A stretch of DNA of 64,000 nucleotides from Sphagnum compactum (lineage: Eukaryota; Bryophyta; Sphagnopsida; Sphagnales): assembly GCA_965153455.1 (NCBI GenBank), contig OZ234494.1, forward strand, positions 11,532,001-11,596,000, written 5' to 3'. Below are positions 37,974 to 49,155 of this stretch, one piece after another. Each line of letters opens with the position of its first letter. The stretch's first letter is position 1. A program made the translations under genes and the position numbers. A model generated the notes under the pieces. The model had not been told where the DNA came from. It searched no databases and worked only from the letters and a program-made list of their open reading frames with translations.

Positions 37974-38606
37974 CAAAGCATGGTTGGGGTACCCAAAAGG
38001 GCCGTTTCATTTTATATTCACTCAACACCTTCACTTCAAAAACATGTTATTCAAACTTAATGACAAATTCATATTGAAAGTTTGATTTTATTCACAGATA
38101 AATACATTACAAAGGTATTATATGCATAGAATGTCAAATTTGAACAAGTTTAAAGATCCTACCAACTCCTTGAAAAAAATCCAAGACTTTGTCACATGAG
38201 AAAAAAAGTTCAAAGACTCATAAGGAATGTTTAAACGACTTTTTTTGGCCCAAGATTTTTATCACAAACACCTTATGTGTTAATGTGTATAAAATGTATG
38301 AATGTGACAAGAACCAAATGCCTTGTTGTAATGTTAAAAGTTTCAAAAAGTCAATTTTTGGGGAATTTTGGGCCATTGATAAAACATGGCCCACATTGGA
38401 TAAAGTTTACTATTATCACTTCCATAAGTGAAAACAATAGATACTTTAGAAGCCAACATAAAATTTAGAACAAACTTATTTCATTTGCATGAGAAAAAAG
38501 AATGATACGTAAAACAAATCATGGGAAAAGTGAAGAAAAAGGTGAATTTGGGAGTCCTAGGAGTGAATCTTTATGTTTCAAAGGGGGTACCCTGATCATG
38601 TTTGGA
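37974..38606. mobile_element. Mutator-like MITE in copia pol with 11-bp duplication
   Basis: A 633-bp non-coding insertion is flanked by CCCACAAGGGT at 37963-37973 and 38607-38617. Ends are imperfect inverted repeats: CAAAGCATGGTTGGGGTACCC at the left and, read in reverse, CCAAACATGATCAGGGTACCC at the right. The duplication length of 10-11 bp fits Mutator-like elements (9-11 bp). It interrupts integrase-region sequence that continues on both sides. Confidence 0.75.
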
Positions 38607-40790
38607 CCCACAAGGGTGAATTTGGGAACAACCCCATTTGAGTATTCATAAGTAAAGCACCTGATCTTAGCCATTTAAAAGTTTTTGGTAGTTTAACCTA
38701 TGTACATGTTGATAAGAAAGGAAAAAAATTGGATGCAAAGGCCATCAAAACAACATTCATTGGGTATGACTCAGAAATAAAAGGTTTTAGGTGTTATAGT
38801 CTTTTGTTACAAAAAATCATTGTGTTTATAAATGTCCTCTTTGATGAGTCCCAATTTGGTTTTTCAACAAAACCAAATGTCTCTAGGTGGGATATAATGT
38901 TTCCACCAAATCTAATCTCTTTTCCTAAGACCAATAATAGTGATGAAGTCCATGATGGAAAGCCAATTGAACCTAGCAATGATGAATCTACATTTAGGAC
39001 ATAGTCTATAGCTTCACTTTAGAATGGTGTAACCTCATCCCCACAAGAATTAGAAGAACCAATTCTTGTAGATGAATTTGTTCCCCTATACACCCCCCAA
39101 TAACTCTCCACAAATAGTTCAACAAGACCTTGTATCGAGAAAACCTCCTTCCTGAGATCGAAAGGCTTTTCGAAGATTAGATGACTACATTGCCACTGCT
39201 GATTATGGAAGAGGGAGTGGAAATGAAGAACCCAAAACTTTTGCAGAAGCTATTGGAGACCCAAGGTGGATAAGGCCATGCATGAAGAAATGGATTCTAT
39301 CTAGGAAAATGGGACATGGATATTGGTGGACTTACCTCTAGGAAAAAATCTTGTCTTTTCCAAATGGGTTTTTAAACATAAAACAAGAGCTAATGGAACA
39401 CATGTTAAGCACAAAGTTAGACTTATGGCGAGGGGCTGCGAACAAGTGGAAGGCTTTTATTATGAAGACATGTTTACTCTTGTGGTAAAATGGGGTACTT
39501 TCAAAACATTGGTAGCACTTGTTGCTCGGTATAAATGGAGGCTTTCACACCTAGATGTGAAAACAACATTTTTGAATAGTAAATTGAAAGAGGAAATGTA
39601 GATGGTCCAACCTAAGGGCTTTGAAGTGCTAGGATAAGAGGAGAAGGTGTGTAAATTATTGAAGACATTGTATGGACTAAGATAGGTGCCAAAGGCATGG
39701 TATGAAGAAATTGACAACTACTTCAAGCAACAAGGATTGGTTAGGAGCTCTATAGATCACAATTAGTACTACATGCATGAAGATGGAAAAGTGGTCATTT
39801 TAGTCATCTATGTGGATGACTTGCTCCTAATAAGAAATCACACAAAGAGGATTAAATGGTTCAATAGACATTTTATCCATAGATTCAAAATGTCTCAACT
39901 CGGAAACATGGAGTTTTATTTTCAAATATATATATTTTATTTTCCTTCAAGCATTTTCATGACCCATAAAGGTTATGTTCGTTTCACATTTAAAGAGTTT
40001 GGTTTAAATGTATGTAACACCAGTCCTACACCCATGGCAAAGAACTCCAAGTTTTCAGTTAACATGGGTGAAGAGCATGTGGACAGTCATCTATTTTAGA
40101 AAATAGTGAGGAAACTAATTTATCTCACCAACACATGACCTGATATATTTTATGCAGTTGGGGTGGATAGCAGGTATATGGCCGCCCCACAAAAACCACA
40201 CATGGAAGCAATCAAAAGGATATTTAGGTATCTTCATGGTACAATTGATTTTGGGTTGATGTTCATTTCAATTGGAGAAATCAAGCTTGAAGGTTTCGTA
40301 GATGCAGATTGGGTTGGTGATACTGATACTAGGAGATCAACTGTTGGATATGCATTTCAACTTCGAGGATCAACTATCACCTGGTCAAGCAAATGACTTG
40401 CCAACAGTAGCCCTCTCATCAATTGAAGTCAAATATCAAGCAATTATTAAAGGTACAAAAGAATCCATATGGTTGCAAAACATGATTAAGGAATTAGGAT
40501 TCCTCATAGGGAAGGTGACCCAAATTTGGTGTGATAATTCTAGCAATATCAAAATTGCTAACAATCTTATTTTTCACGTATGAATAAAGCACATAGAAGT
40601 TCATAATCACTTTATCAGAGAAAAATTATTAACCGATGAGATTGAACTCAATCACATTCCTCCTAGTGATCAAGTAACAAACATCTTTACAAAACCTTTA
40701 GGAAAACAAAAATTTCTCTTATTTCGAAAAGCTTTTGGTCTATGTAATCTTCAGCGAATCAAAAGTAAAGAAAAAGAGCTCAAGGCCTAA

Positions 40791-42215
40791 AATTGAAAAC
40801 ATGTACTTGTCTAACTTATTCTACTAGGTTATCTCTTCCATTATCATGGAGTGGGATAAGGAATATGATAGCCAAAGCTAGTAGAAGTATTTGTGGAAAA
40901 ATCTTTTGTAAAACAACTGTTTGCACAATAACCTTCTATGTCAAGATATAATTCATTAGATGTCTCTTCTTGAAGATCTAAGAATCTTTGTAAAATCTCT
41001 TATTCCCTTTCCAATCTTTTTTGAGAAACATTTGGCGCCAACCATTGAATGAAAGTTTGTGCAAATAATCTTGATGATTGATACGCACTATGTTGAATGC
41101 TTGCCACTCGAATGTGTCTGCAACAAAGGAGTAATAGCTTCTATTGACTTGTTGAAATCACCATAACAAAGAAGAAGACAATAGACACCGAGGCCAGAGA
41201 TGACTCCTCACAATTTGATTTGACAATGGAGGGAAAAGGTTTATGTCAAGATTGGCTTGAAGGTGTTCACTCACAATCAGGGATTTAATGAACGTGAGAC
41301 AATCATTGGATTTAGAGGGGGAAGCTGGATTTTCCATCTTGATGTTGCAGTTATTTAGTGGAGGTAGGCCTGAGGGCTCAAAACGCAATCTGAAATTTCA
41401 GAGTGCCATGTGACCACAAAACATCTTCACAATAATTTTTTTTTCATGCTACCTTTGTTTCACTAGCCTTGAATTATTGTGACAGTCATTACTTACATCG
41501 ACACTAAAAGGAATTCAATAGCTATCTGTTTTTTCGTGTTGTCAGAAATACACGAGGTGGTTGGGGTGGGTTTGTTTTTTCTTGCTGTCATAATTACAAT
41601 AAGGGAAGGTTTGGGTTCGTTTTTTCTTGCTGCCATAAATACATTAGGTGGTGGGATTTATTTGCGTTTTTTCTCACGGTGCAATGATGAAGATGAACAA
41701 TAGTTCTTTAACAAAGGATGAGATTTCGACGTTTTGGAACTTGCTTGCTTGTACAAGCAGCCTGTCCTTACGGCCATAATTACAATAAGGAAAGGTTTGA
41801 TTCATTTTTTCTTGCTGCCATAAGTACAGTAGATGATGAGATTTATTTGCGTTTTCTCTCGCTGTGCAGTGATGAAGAGGAGCAACAGTTCTTTGAGAAA
41901 GGATGACATTTCTACATTTTGGAACTTGCTAAAGCTTACTTGTTTGCTATACAAGCAGCTTGTCCAAAAGCTTACAAGAGAATTGTAACAAATTCGAATA
42001 GTTACTAAATAACTATTGTGCGCATTAAATAGATGATAAAAACTTTTAGAAATAAAAACTAAGGTGAAGTAACATAGAAAAATAGAAACCCTTTGATTCA
42101 ATACATGATTATTTACATCTGCAATATTATGCTCATAGCTAATTTATGTGATGTTTGATTCCATGATTACATGATGGATAACCTGTTTGATTCCATGATA
42201 TATATAACCTGTGTT
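40791..42215. other. Post-pol DNA with a ~190-bp tandem duplication
   Basis: At 41587-41770 and 41778-41965 two units share TTTTTCTTGCTGCCATAA, GATTTATTTGCGTTTT, GATGAAGA and TTTTGGAACTTGCT, and both encode, in the same frame, a phrase like FFLAAI...IYLRF...EEQQFF. Neither has a start or splice context that I can defend. Otherwise nothing is recognised. Confidence 0.45.
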
Positions 42216-42219
42216 ATCA

Positions 42220-44560
42220 ATTCTTTCTCTGCAAGCAAACCTTTAAAATAGTTGTCCCTGTATGCAACGCGTTAGGCCTAGTTTAGATGGGGTCCAGGGT
42301 CCAAATTTTTAGGTACCAATTTGGACTCATTTGAAGTAAATTGAATTCTTGAATTGGACCCTGCCTTGGACCCTTAGCTTGCATCTTGATTATTAAAATC
42401 ATGAGCTCTCCTTATTAGCTTTATTTTTTGGTTTGATCCGATTGATTTTCCCTCCAAAACGGTGCCATGTAGATTCAGCCTCAATTTCTCACTTTTTGGT
42501 CTTGGACAGGCTTGTCTAAAGGCCGCTACACGGGTCCAATTTATGGGTCTCATCCAAGAAGATTGCTCTATTTATCCTTGTCCAAATGGGCCACATCTAG
42601 TCTAGCTCAAAGGCCGGATACATTCCTAAAGGTAACTCTTTCAGTGGGTGCCGTCTTGCTATACCGATTCTCTGTTTTCCAGGAAAATAAAAAGCAGGGA
42701 CAAAAGCATTTAATGCATTTTATTTTAGTCTTTTGATGCTGCAAGCAGCGCGTTAGGCCAGTTTGGCAATTCTATTATAAGGGGTGCAGACACCAGTTAT
42801 AATGGTACCGATTGTTTGTGCAAATTGCCTGGCACGGAGTCCACTTGCAAAAGGGTGGGGGGCCCACTGCGAGAATCCCATTCCTCCAATTATTCTAGAT
42901 TATTCGTCCAGTTCAACTGGTTCAAACCATTGTATTCTTCCAAGAAGAAATCTGCCTTTCTTGCGAGCGGCATATACTTTCGGTCCGGTCGCTGAATTGG
43001 TTACTTTCTGTAAGCAGCGCGTTAGGCCAGTTTGGCAATTGCATTACAACGGGCGCAGACACCAGTTATAATGGTACTGATTATGTCTGCAAATTGCCTG
43101 GCATGGAGTCCACTTGCAAAAGGGTGGGGGCCGCTGCGAGAATCCCATTCCTCCAATTATTCTAGATTCCTAGCGACGTATATACTTTTGTTGAGATCAT
43201 TCCACAGATCATTTCCTATCCAGCTGCCATTTGAGTCCAGTTTTAGCATAGTGAAGAATTGAAGCTGTCCACTGCCATCGTGCTTAACTAAAGGGTGACT
43301 ACACATTGAGCCAGGAGTGTAGTTCAAGAATGATGTCTGCCCAACAGAGATGAACACCTGAAGACAAATCAAAAGTTAATGGGAGCTGTGCTGATTTATC
43401 TATAGATGCCTGTTAACATATACTGGCACAGGAGCCAAAATTATGACCAGCTACAAAATCGGCATTCAGTAAGAGATACAGGACAATTGCCACTTCAAAG
43501 ACACCTCCCCAGATTGGGGAGCAAGGAGAAGGTGCATCTCCACCAGAGAAGAAACCTTGATGAGCACATCAGGTCTTCATAATGAATGAGGAACATGCCA
43601 CAAGTTGTACTACAGCATCTGGCAAGAGCACAATTTTGACACTCTCCGCTCCGAGAATTGAGTGCTTGTGTGGCTTGTAACGTTAGGCCTTACAGCTGTG
43701 AGCTCCATATCTGAGCTACTCACGCCCAATATCCTCAAGGATCTGAAGGACCACCCATTAGTGCATTTCACAAACACAACTAATCAAGCTTGTCTTCCCA
43801 TCATATTTTTCTAACTACTCCAGTGCGTAGTTCAAAAGTTAGGCACTCTTCTAAGTATGGAATTGCTTTCCAATATCAGAATTTAAAACTCTCCCTATAG
43901 GTGTGCAAATGAAATATGGTTTAAAAACCAGTGTTGGGTGGGCATTTGGTTTTTTTTAATAAACACCAATTCCAGGTGGTTGAGAAATTCAGACTCAACG
44001 AGCTGGTTTCTGGGTATTTGAAGAAATCAGAACCAAACAACCACGGTTCTGGGTATGTGAAAAAAAATCAGAATGAAAGAACCACTGGTTTTGATTATTT
44101 TAAAAACCTCAAAGAACTGCTGGGTTTCATGAAAGAACTGGAGAAGAAGTGATGGTTTGACTTTGTCAAAGAATGAGAAAGGTGGCATATATCACAGCGG
44201 GGTATGTGATTTTTGAAGGCCAGGAATAGAATCACCCTTTTTAGACCCTAATAGCAGGACCAGGCTGGTGTGAACGTTTTTTAGAAATCCAATGAAATTT
44301 TTAGAAACGATCCCATACCAGTGCGAGGCTAGTATGAATGTTGGAAAAAAACATCCAATACCAGCTGGTATGCTCAAAAGTAGACACCCACCCATCACTG
44401 GTTAGACGGTTTTAACCAGTGTGGAGTGGTTTAATATTTTTCAAAGAAGCGCCTGTTCTGTGCATTTGAAAAAAACCAGAATTAAAGAACTGATGGTTCC
44501 GGCTATTTCACAACTATGAAGGAAGCATGGGTTCTTGGTGGTTCTTTGACTTTTGTGCCG
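42220..44560. repeat. Segmental duplication, copy A
   Basis: Copy A (about 42220-44560) and copy B (about 44900-46610) share a series of collinear blocks: the GCAAGCAAAC region, the GCGTTAGGCC/GCGATAGCTC region, a minus-strand conserved frame and a TIR element. Copy A also has an internal tandem duplication of about 160 bp (42741-42905 and 43012-43170). The minus-strand frame at 43157-43372 contains NYTPGSMCS, GSGQLQ and DSNGSW, conserved with copy B, so it came from a once-coding sequence. The family is not recognised. Confidence 0.7.
43926..44403. mobile_element. Non-autonomous TIR element, copy A (478 bp)
   Basis: It starts AACCAGTGTTGGGTGGGC and ends GGGT...CCCACCCATCACTGGTT, the reverse complement of AACCAGTGATGGGTGGGT, giving ~18-bp terminal inverted repeats. 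The interior has several ACCAGCTGGTAT-type palindromes and no protein frame. The same element is present at 45951-46463. A related GAACTGCCGGGTTT block occurs in the Helitron near 34235. Confidence 0.65.
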
Positions 44561-44899
44561 TGGCTGGGTTGGAGGTGAGGCCGGGTCTTTGGAATTTTTG
44601 GCCTTCCACAGGTTATATGGATTTGTACCTTGTTTGACCTCTGGTGGGGGTTTCGTCCAGAATGTAAGACTACCTAACCATGCATTTTTACTCTGGAAAA
44701 GTAGCAGAAAATTGCAAGACTTTTAATCAGATTGCAATGAAGAAGCTTGTTGTTGGATGCATTCATTAAGTGTATCCACACTTTCCTCCAGCAACGTGTA
44801 ACATATCTCATCCAGAACTTGTCTAAATAGGAGCTGGAGCTAGATGCTCGATACTTGAGATTAAAGATGATTCTCTAAAATTGCTTGAGTGTCGTGCAG

Positions 44900-46610
44900 A
44901 ATTCTTCCTCCACAAGCAAACTTTTAGGAGCTCTCCTTGGATGCAATACCGCGTAGTGGAGCTGAAAGGACAGATAGGTTCCTAAATTAAGAGTCTTACG
45001 TGGGGTGGCCTGTGCTAGGAGGATTCTCGCTTTGCCAGGCAGAAAAGAGGCGAGCAAGAAAGAAGAGCATTTTACGCATTTTATATAATTTTTTGGATGC
45101 TATAAACGTCAACGCGATAGCTCAGTTTGGAGATGGCGTGGCCAGGGTGCAGAAACGTGTTCTTTGAAGCCGATTGTTTTGCGTAATTTGCTGGGCAAAG
45201 AGTCCACTTGCGAAGCAGCTGGGGCCCTCATGGCTGTTGTTCAGATCCTTCCACAGATCATTGCCTGTCCAGCTGCCATTTGAGTCCGGTGTTAGCATAG
45301 TAAAGATTTGAAGCTGTCCACTGCCACAGTGCTTAACTAGAAGGGGACTACACATTGAGCCAGGAGTGTAGTTCAGGAACACTGTCTGCCCAACAGACAT
45401 GAACGCCTGAAGACAAATCGAAGGTTGAGATGGGAGCTGTGCTGATTTCTCTATAAATGCCTGTTGACACATACTGGCGCAGGAGCCAAAATAATGAATA
45501 GGGACAAATGCCCCTTCAGAGACAGCTCCGAAGATTGGGCAACAAAGAGAAGGTGCATCTCAACCAGAGATGAAACCAGGATGAGCACACCAGGTCTTCA
45601 TAATGATTGAGGAACATACTACAAAGTGTGCTACAGCATTGGCCAGAGCACAATTTTGACAAGCTCTGCTCTGAGAATTGAGTGCTTCTGTGGCTTGTAA
45701 GAAGGTTATTAGGCCTTAAAGCTGTGAGCTCGATATCTGAGCTACTCACGCCCAATATCCTCAAGGATCTGAAGCACCCATTAGTGCATTTCACAACCAC
45801 AACTAATCAAGCTTGTCTTCCATTCATGTCCTTCTTATTAGTCAGGTGCTCAGTCCAAAATGTAGGTATTCTTCTAAACATGACATTGGTTTCCAATATG
45901 AGCATTTAGAACTCTCCATATAGGTGTGCAAAATGAAATGTGGTGTTAAAAACCAGTGTTGGGTGGGCATTTGATTTTTTTTAATAAACACCAATTCCAG
46001 GTAGTTGAGAAATTCAGACTCAAGGAGCCGGTTCTGGGTATTTGAAGAAATCAGAACCAAACATCCACGGTTCTGGGTATGTGAACAAATATCAGAATGA
46101 AAGAACCACTGGTTTTGGTTATTTCAAAAATCTCAAAGAACTGCCGGGTTTCATGAAAGAACCGGAAAAGAAGTGATGGTTTGTGGGCGATTATTTGACT
46201 TTGTCGAAGAATGAGCAAGGTGGTATATATCACAGCAGGGTATTTGATTTTTGAAGGCCAGCAAAAAGAAATCACCCTTTTTAGACCCTAATGGCAGCAC
46301 CAGGCTGGGTACGAAAGTTTTTTAAAAATCCAATACCAGTAGCAGGCTGATATGAAATTTTTAGAAAAGATCCCATACCCCATCCGGGCTGGTATGAATT
46401 TTGGAAACAAACATCCAATACCAGCTGGTATCCTCAAAAGTCAATACCCACCCGTCACTGGTTAGACAGTTTTAACCAGTGTGGGCCATCTAACCGGTGA
46501 TGGGTGGTTCTAATATTTTCAAAGAACCGCCCGTTCTGGGTATTTGAAAAAAAACCAGAATCAAAGAGCTGATGGTTCCGGCCATCCAATTTTCTTGGTA
46601 GGAAAAAAAT
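44900..46610. repeat. Segmental duplication, copy B
   Basis: It is collinear with copy A over most of its length at an offset of about 2.0-2.1 kb, larger at the left end because copy A has the extra internal duplication. The minus-strand frame at 45122-45472 (FLNYTPGSMCS, SGQLQIFTML, GNDLWKDLN) is the better-preserved version of the unidentified conserved frame, with a plausible acceptor just before its FMSVGQT segment. Stops prevent a full model. Confidence 0.7.
45951..46463. mobile_element. Non-autonomous TIR element, copy B (513 bp)
   Basis: It starts AACCAGTGTTGGGTGGGC and ends ACCCACCCGTCACTGGTT. It matches the element at 43926-44403 through the interior, including CCAATACCAGCTGGTAT and TTTTTAGACCCTAAT. 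It was probably duplicated along with its host segment. Confidence 0.65.
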
Positions 46611-47018
46611 ATAAAAATGACCCAACAGTTGAAAAAGGAAAAATATGAATACCTTTCATAAACTTGGGTGTTAGGCCTACCTCCACTCCAGGTCCCAGAA
46701 GGGACCAACTAGTTGGAAGATTTTTCTACCAAGAAAGGTAACAATAGAAGTCGGTAGCTTGTGGAAGAAAATCACAAGCATCCATAGTGTCAAGAGAAGA
46801 CACTTTCATAAGGTCAAGCCATCAATAGCTTGACTATACAAGTCATATGTAACATGGGTCTCAAAAATTGGAGAATTTCTATCAGGAGGTGGGTGAACAC
46901 TTGAAGGGCACTGGCCATCATCAATAGTGTGTGCAGAGACCAACAATGGATCAAAACACTCACAAACCATAACTAAAACTTGGAGAAGAAAGATTGACCC
47001 TTGGAGAGTGAAAAAGGG
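46611..47018 (+). other. Probable copia 3' internal region and polypurine tract
   Basis: The segment lies between the duplicated block and the right LTR. It ends with GGAGAGTGAAAAAGGG immediately before the LTR TG, a good polypurine tract for plus-strand priming. No coding domain is seen. Confidence 0.5.
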
Positions 47019-47311
47019 TGTTGAAAAGTATTATATCACTCTCTACATCCTGATCAATCCTCTAGTCCCACTTCTCCACTACTGCTGGAGCTCTGGAACC
47101 TCCTGACTATAAAAGTTTGTCATTAACGTAATAGTTAGTTACTTATGATTGACAGTAAATAGTTAGATTGTTACTATTTATTTAGTTACATGCGTAAAGT
47201 GCAGGCATTCAATGGTCCCTGCTCTCTAGTTCGGTATTTAAGTGCTCCTCTTTTCTTGTTCTGGCCAGTAAGGAGATTAGCAACTTGATCAGTAATTAGT
47301 GAGTTTCTTCA
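47019..47311 (+). repeat. Copia 3' LTR (293 bp)
   Basis: It begins TGTTGAAAAGTATTATATCAC and ends GTGAGTTTCTTCA, with a GACTATAAAAG TATA-like box at about 47104. It matches the left LTR along its whole length and contains the empty Helitron site (TTATGATTGACAG). Confidence 0.88.
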
Positions 47312-47729
47312 ATGTCTGTGTCGGAATTCTCACTCCGGTGTGCTCTTCGGTCCCGTCACGGCAGTGCGCGCCAATTCCGTCCAACCTTTTCGTGAATCGC
47401 GCAAGTGGTTCGGCGGTAGACTGTGGTCTTCAATAAACCCTAACTCCTTCGGCCATCTGGCAATATGCACAGTGAAAAGCCATGCTGACGAGGCCCCGGC
47501 GAAACGATCGCCTTGTTGCAAGTACTTACTACCTGTGGTGGTGTGAGTCCAGATCAGCCGAATGGGAATAATGACACCAAGCTGGGGAACACTAATCAGC
47601 AACATAATGAACATTTGCCTCGAATGCAGCTCATCTGTTCCAGGAGTGATTTGGTGTAGTGGGAGTTGAGAAGGATACTTGGTTTAGCCGGTTGCAAACA
47701 GGCCGCTGGAATACCATTGAATTGTAGCC
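47312..47729 (+). promoter_or_regulatory. Upstream region of the gasdermin-like gene
   Basis: This is 418 bp of balanced-composition DNA, clearly unlike the AT-rich repeats, between the copia LTR and the start codon at 47730. It probably holds the core promoter and 5' leader. Before the retrotransposon arrived it would have been continuous with the leader of the divergent CHAT gene at 32941-33624. Confidence 0.5.
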
Positions 47730-49155
47730 ATGGCGCCAGCTAGAACGTGGGAAAAGTACCTGTTTACTAAGCACACCGCTGTGGCAGTGTCGCCGTGGAA
47801 GGGCAGACGAGGTCTACAGCTGCTGGATGTGCTCATCAAACAGGACACCGGGTTGCAGTTGCCCGGCCGCCGTCCCGTGATCCGCAAGATCGGCACCTTC
47901 TTCAACTTGCGCGAGGTGGACGGCGATAACCTGGAGCTGGAGGATGTTCTTGACCGGCTCAAGAAGGCCGTCCTCAAGTACTCCACCACTCGCGATTCCG
48001 ACGACGAGATTTCTGGTAAGGACCTCTAATCTTCCAGTTGCAACCAGTGGGACAATCAGCTCTCAAGTCGGGATGCAAGAGTAATAAGCCGCCTAGGTAG
48101 CACTTAAAGTTAGCGAAGGACCTTTCATCTTTCAGCTTCGTTGTGCATATAAAGTCCAGGCCTTGATATTTGTGGCTCAAGTTAGAGATCCTCAATAATC
48201 GATGAAGTTGGATCAACATTGTATCAGATGACGAAGACATAACACTTGAGAATCTGTGCAATATCAAAGAGACTGTCAAGGCAAGCTCCAAAACCCTTGC
48301 CTCCATCCAGCCAGAATTCTTACGTCTTCAACATGACTCGTCCAAAGAGCTGATCGTCAGAGCTGAAGATGTGACCCTACTGTCCATTAATAGAGATTCT
48401 CTTCACGAAGCCATCCTCCAGGCAAATTGGAAGCCCAACATGGAAACCATCGCCAAACATGGCGCCACCCCAGCTAAGTGGAGGTACTACCCCATGCAAT
48501 TGGACTCTTATAGAATCTTTGGCAACACTCTTGCATGCTTCCTGTCTCCGATTCATTTAGAATGCAATGTGCAGCTTCTCCTTTTGCACAAATTTCTGAC
48601 TGAGCAACGACACTTTCACTTTTTTATTGTGTCGGTGGCATTCTTACTGTTGAGAATGTTGATATGGTTTTTGAATGCAGTGGACTCCTAGATCTATGGC
48701 TGATCACTGACATCCTCTATGCTGAAAATTTTACCATGGAGGCCAAGTCATCAAGTCTTGATCGTGCACGAGTTCAAGCACCAGGGTCCCTCTTAAGTGC
48801 AGTTGTTGGAGTGCCAACACCTTCCATTGGCTTCAACGTCGAAAATGGGCAATCAAGAGACATTGAGACAGAGCTTACAGGCGGCATGTACATTCCACTT
48901 GGGATCAGGGCAATGCGCCTCCGTTATAAAGCCAATGGGACGCTGTCTTGCATTGATGCAGATGGTGGCAGAACACAACCGGTCGTCCGAGCCGGTTCAT
49001 CAAACCCTAAGTTGGTAGATCCAGTGTCCAATCCTACTTACAACATGGGTGATCTCTTTTTGAATAATGTGCCCGTTAATCCAGAGGACGATTCATGCAT
49101 TCCGCTTGATATTCTCGCAGACGACGCGGCAGAATCTTCCCAGCAGTGCGACTAG
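47730..49155 (+). CDS. Gasdermin-like protein, 338 residues, three exons
   Basis: Exons are 47730-48015, 48228-48483 and 48681-49155. Donors are G|GTAAGG and AG|GTACTA, acceptors TATCAG and AATGCAG, and phases 1 and 2 match, giving 338 residues with no stop. The order resembles a gasdermin N-terminal pore-forming domain. The first ~75 residues end in VIRKIGTFFNLREV...LELEDVL, like the gasdermin opening that leads into a 'DIL/DVL' helix. LDLWLITDIL (184-193) matches the 'lyVVTEVL' strand, and MYIPLGIRAMRLRY (250-263) the 'IPxGT-LAFRV' strand. A polar 75-residue tail follows, in the place of a linker or short inhibitory region. Gasdermins form membrane pores after proteolysis; that role here is inference. 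If the family call is wrong, it is an uncharacterised plant protein. The gene model itself is strong. Confidence 0.6.

Larger units (their letters stand above)
35619..40790 (+). pseudogene. Copia gag-pol, broken
   Basis: Order is gag, integrase, reverse transcriptase, RNase H, as in Ty1/copia. Gag starts at ATG 35619 with KLEGSANYTF then a stop where tryptophan is usual, then ILKREDLWDLIEPPKG. A protease-region segment (YIDSGANKHV) lies near 35980. Integrase traces include LDFVHSDVYGPL (37540-37580). RT has FSKWVFKHK (39355), HLDVKTTFLNS (39550) and VIYVDDLLL (39805-39830, the Y-x-DD site). RNase H has GFVDADWVGD (40290-40320). The end is IFTKPLGKQKF...KELKA with a stop at 40788. Many stops and shifts, plus two insertions (36253-37202 and 37974-38606), make it inactive. 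Confidence 0.9.
33625..47311 (+). mobile_element. Decayed Ty1/copia retrotransposon with nested insertions
   Basis: Two related LTRs (33625-35355 with a Helitron inside; 47019-47311) face the same way and bound a decayed copia gag-pol (35619-40790). The left LTR is followed by a primer-binding site and the right one is preceded by a purine tract, so both look like ends of complete elements. The 40.8-46.7 kb part lacks retroviral domains and appears to be later insertion. No clean 5-bp target-site duplication is visible (CCCAG on the left, ATGTC on the right). The two LTRs could therefore come from one element or from two related elements that recombined. Confidence 0.65.

Noticed and set aside
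40791-41200. Sought a copia 3' LTR directly after pol
   Set aside because: No sequence here matches the left LTR; the only partner LTR is at 47019-47311.
48371-48691. 106-residue plus-strand frame reading through the second intron of the gasdermin-like gene
   Set aside because: The donor AG|GTACTA at 48483/48484 and the acceptor before 48681 give matching phases and a continuous protein; the read-through part looks like intron.
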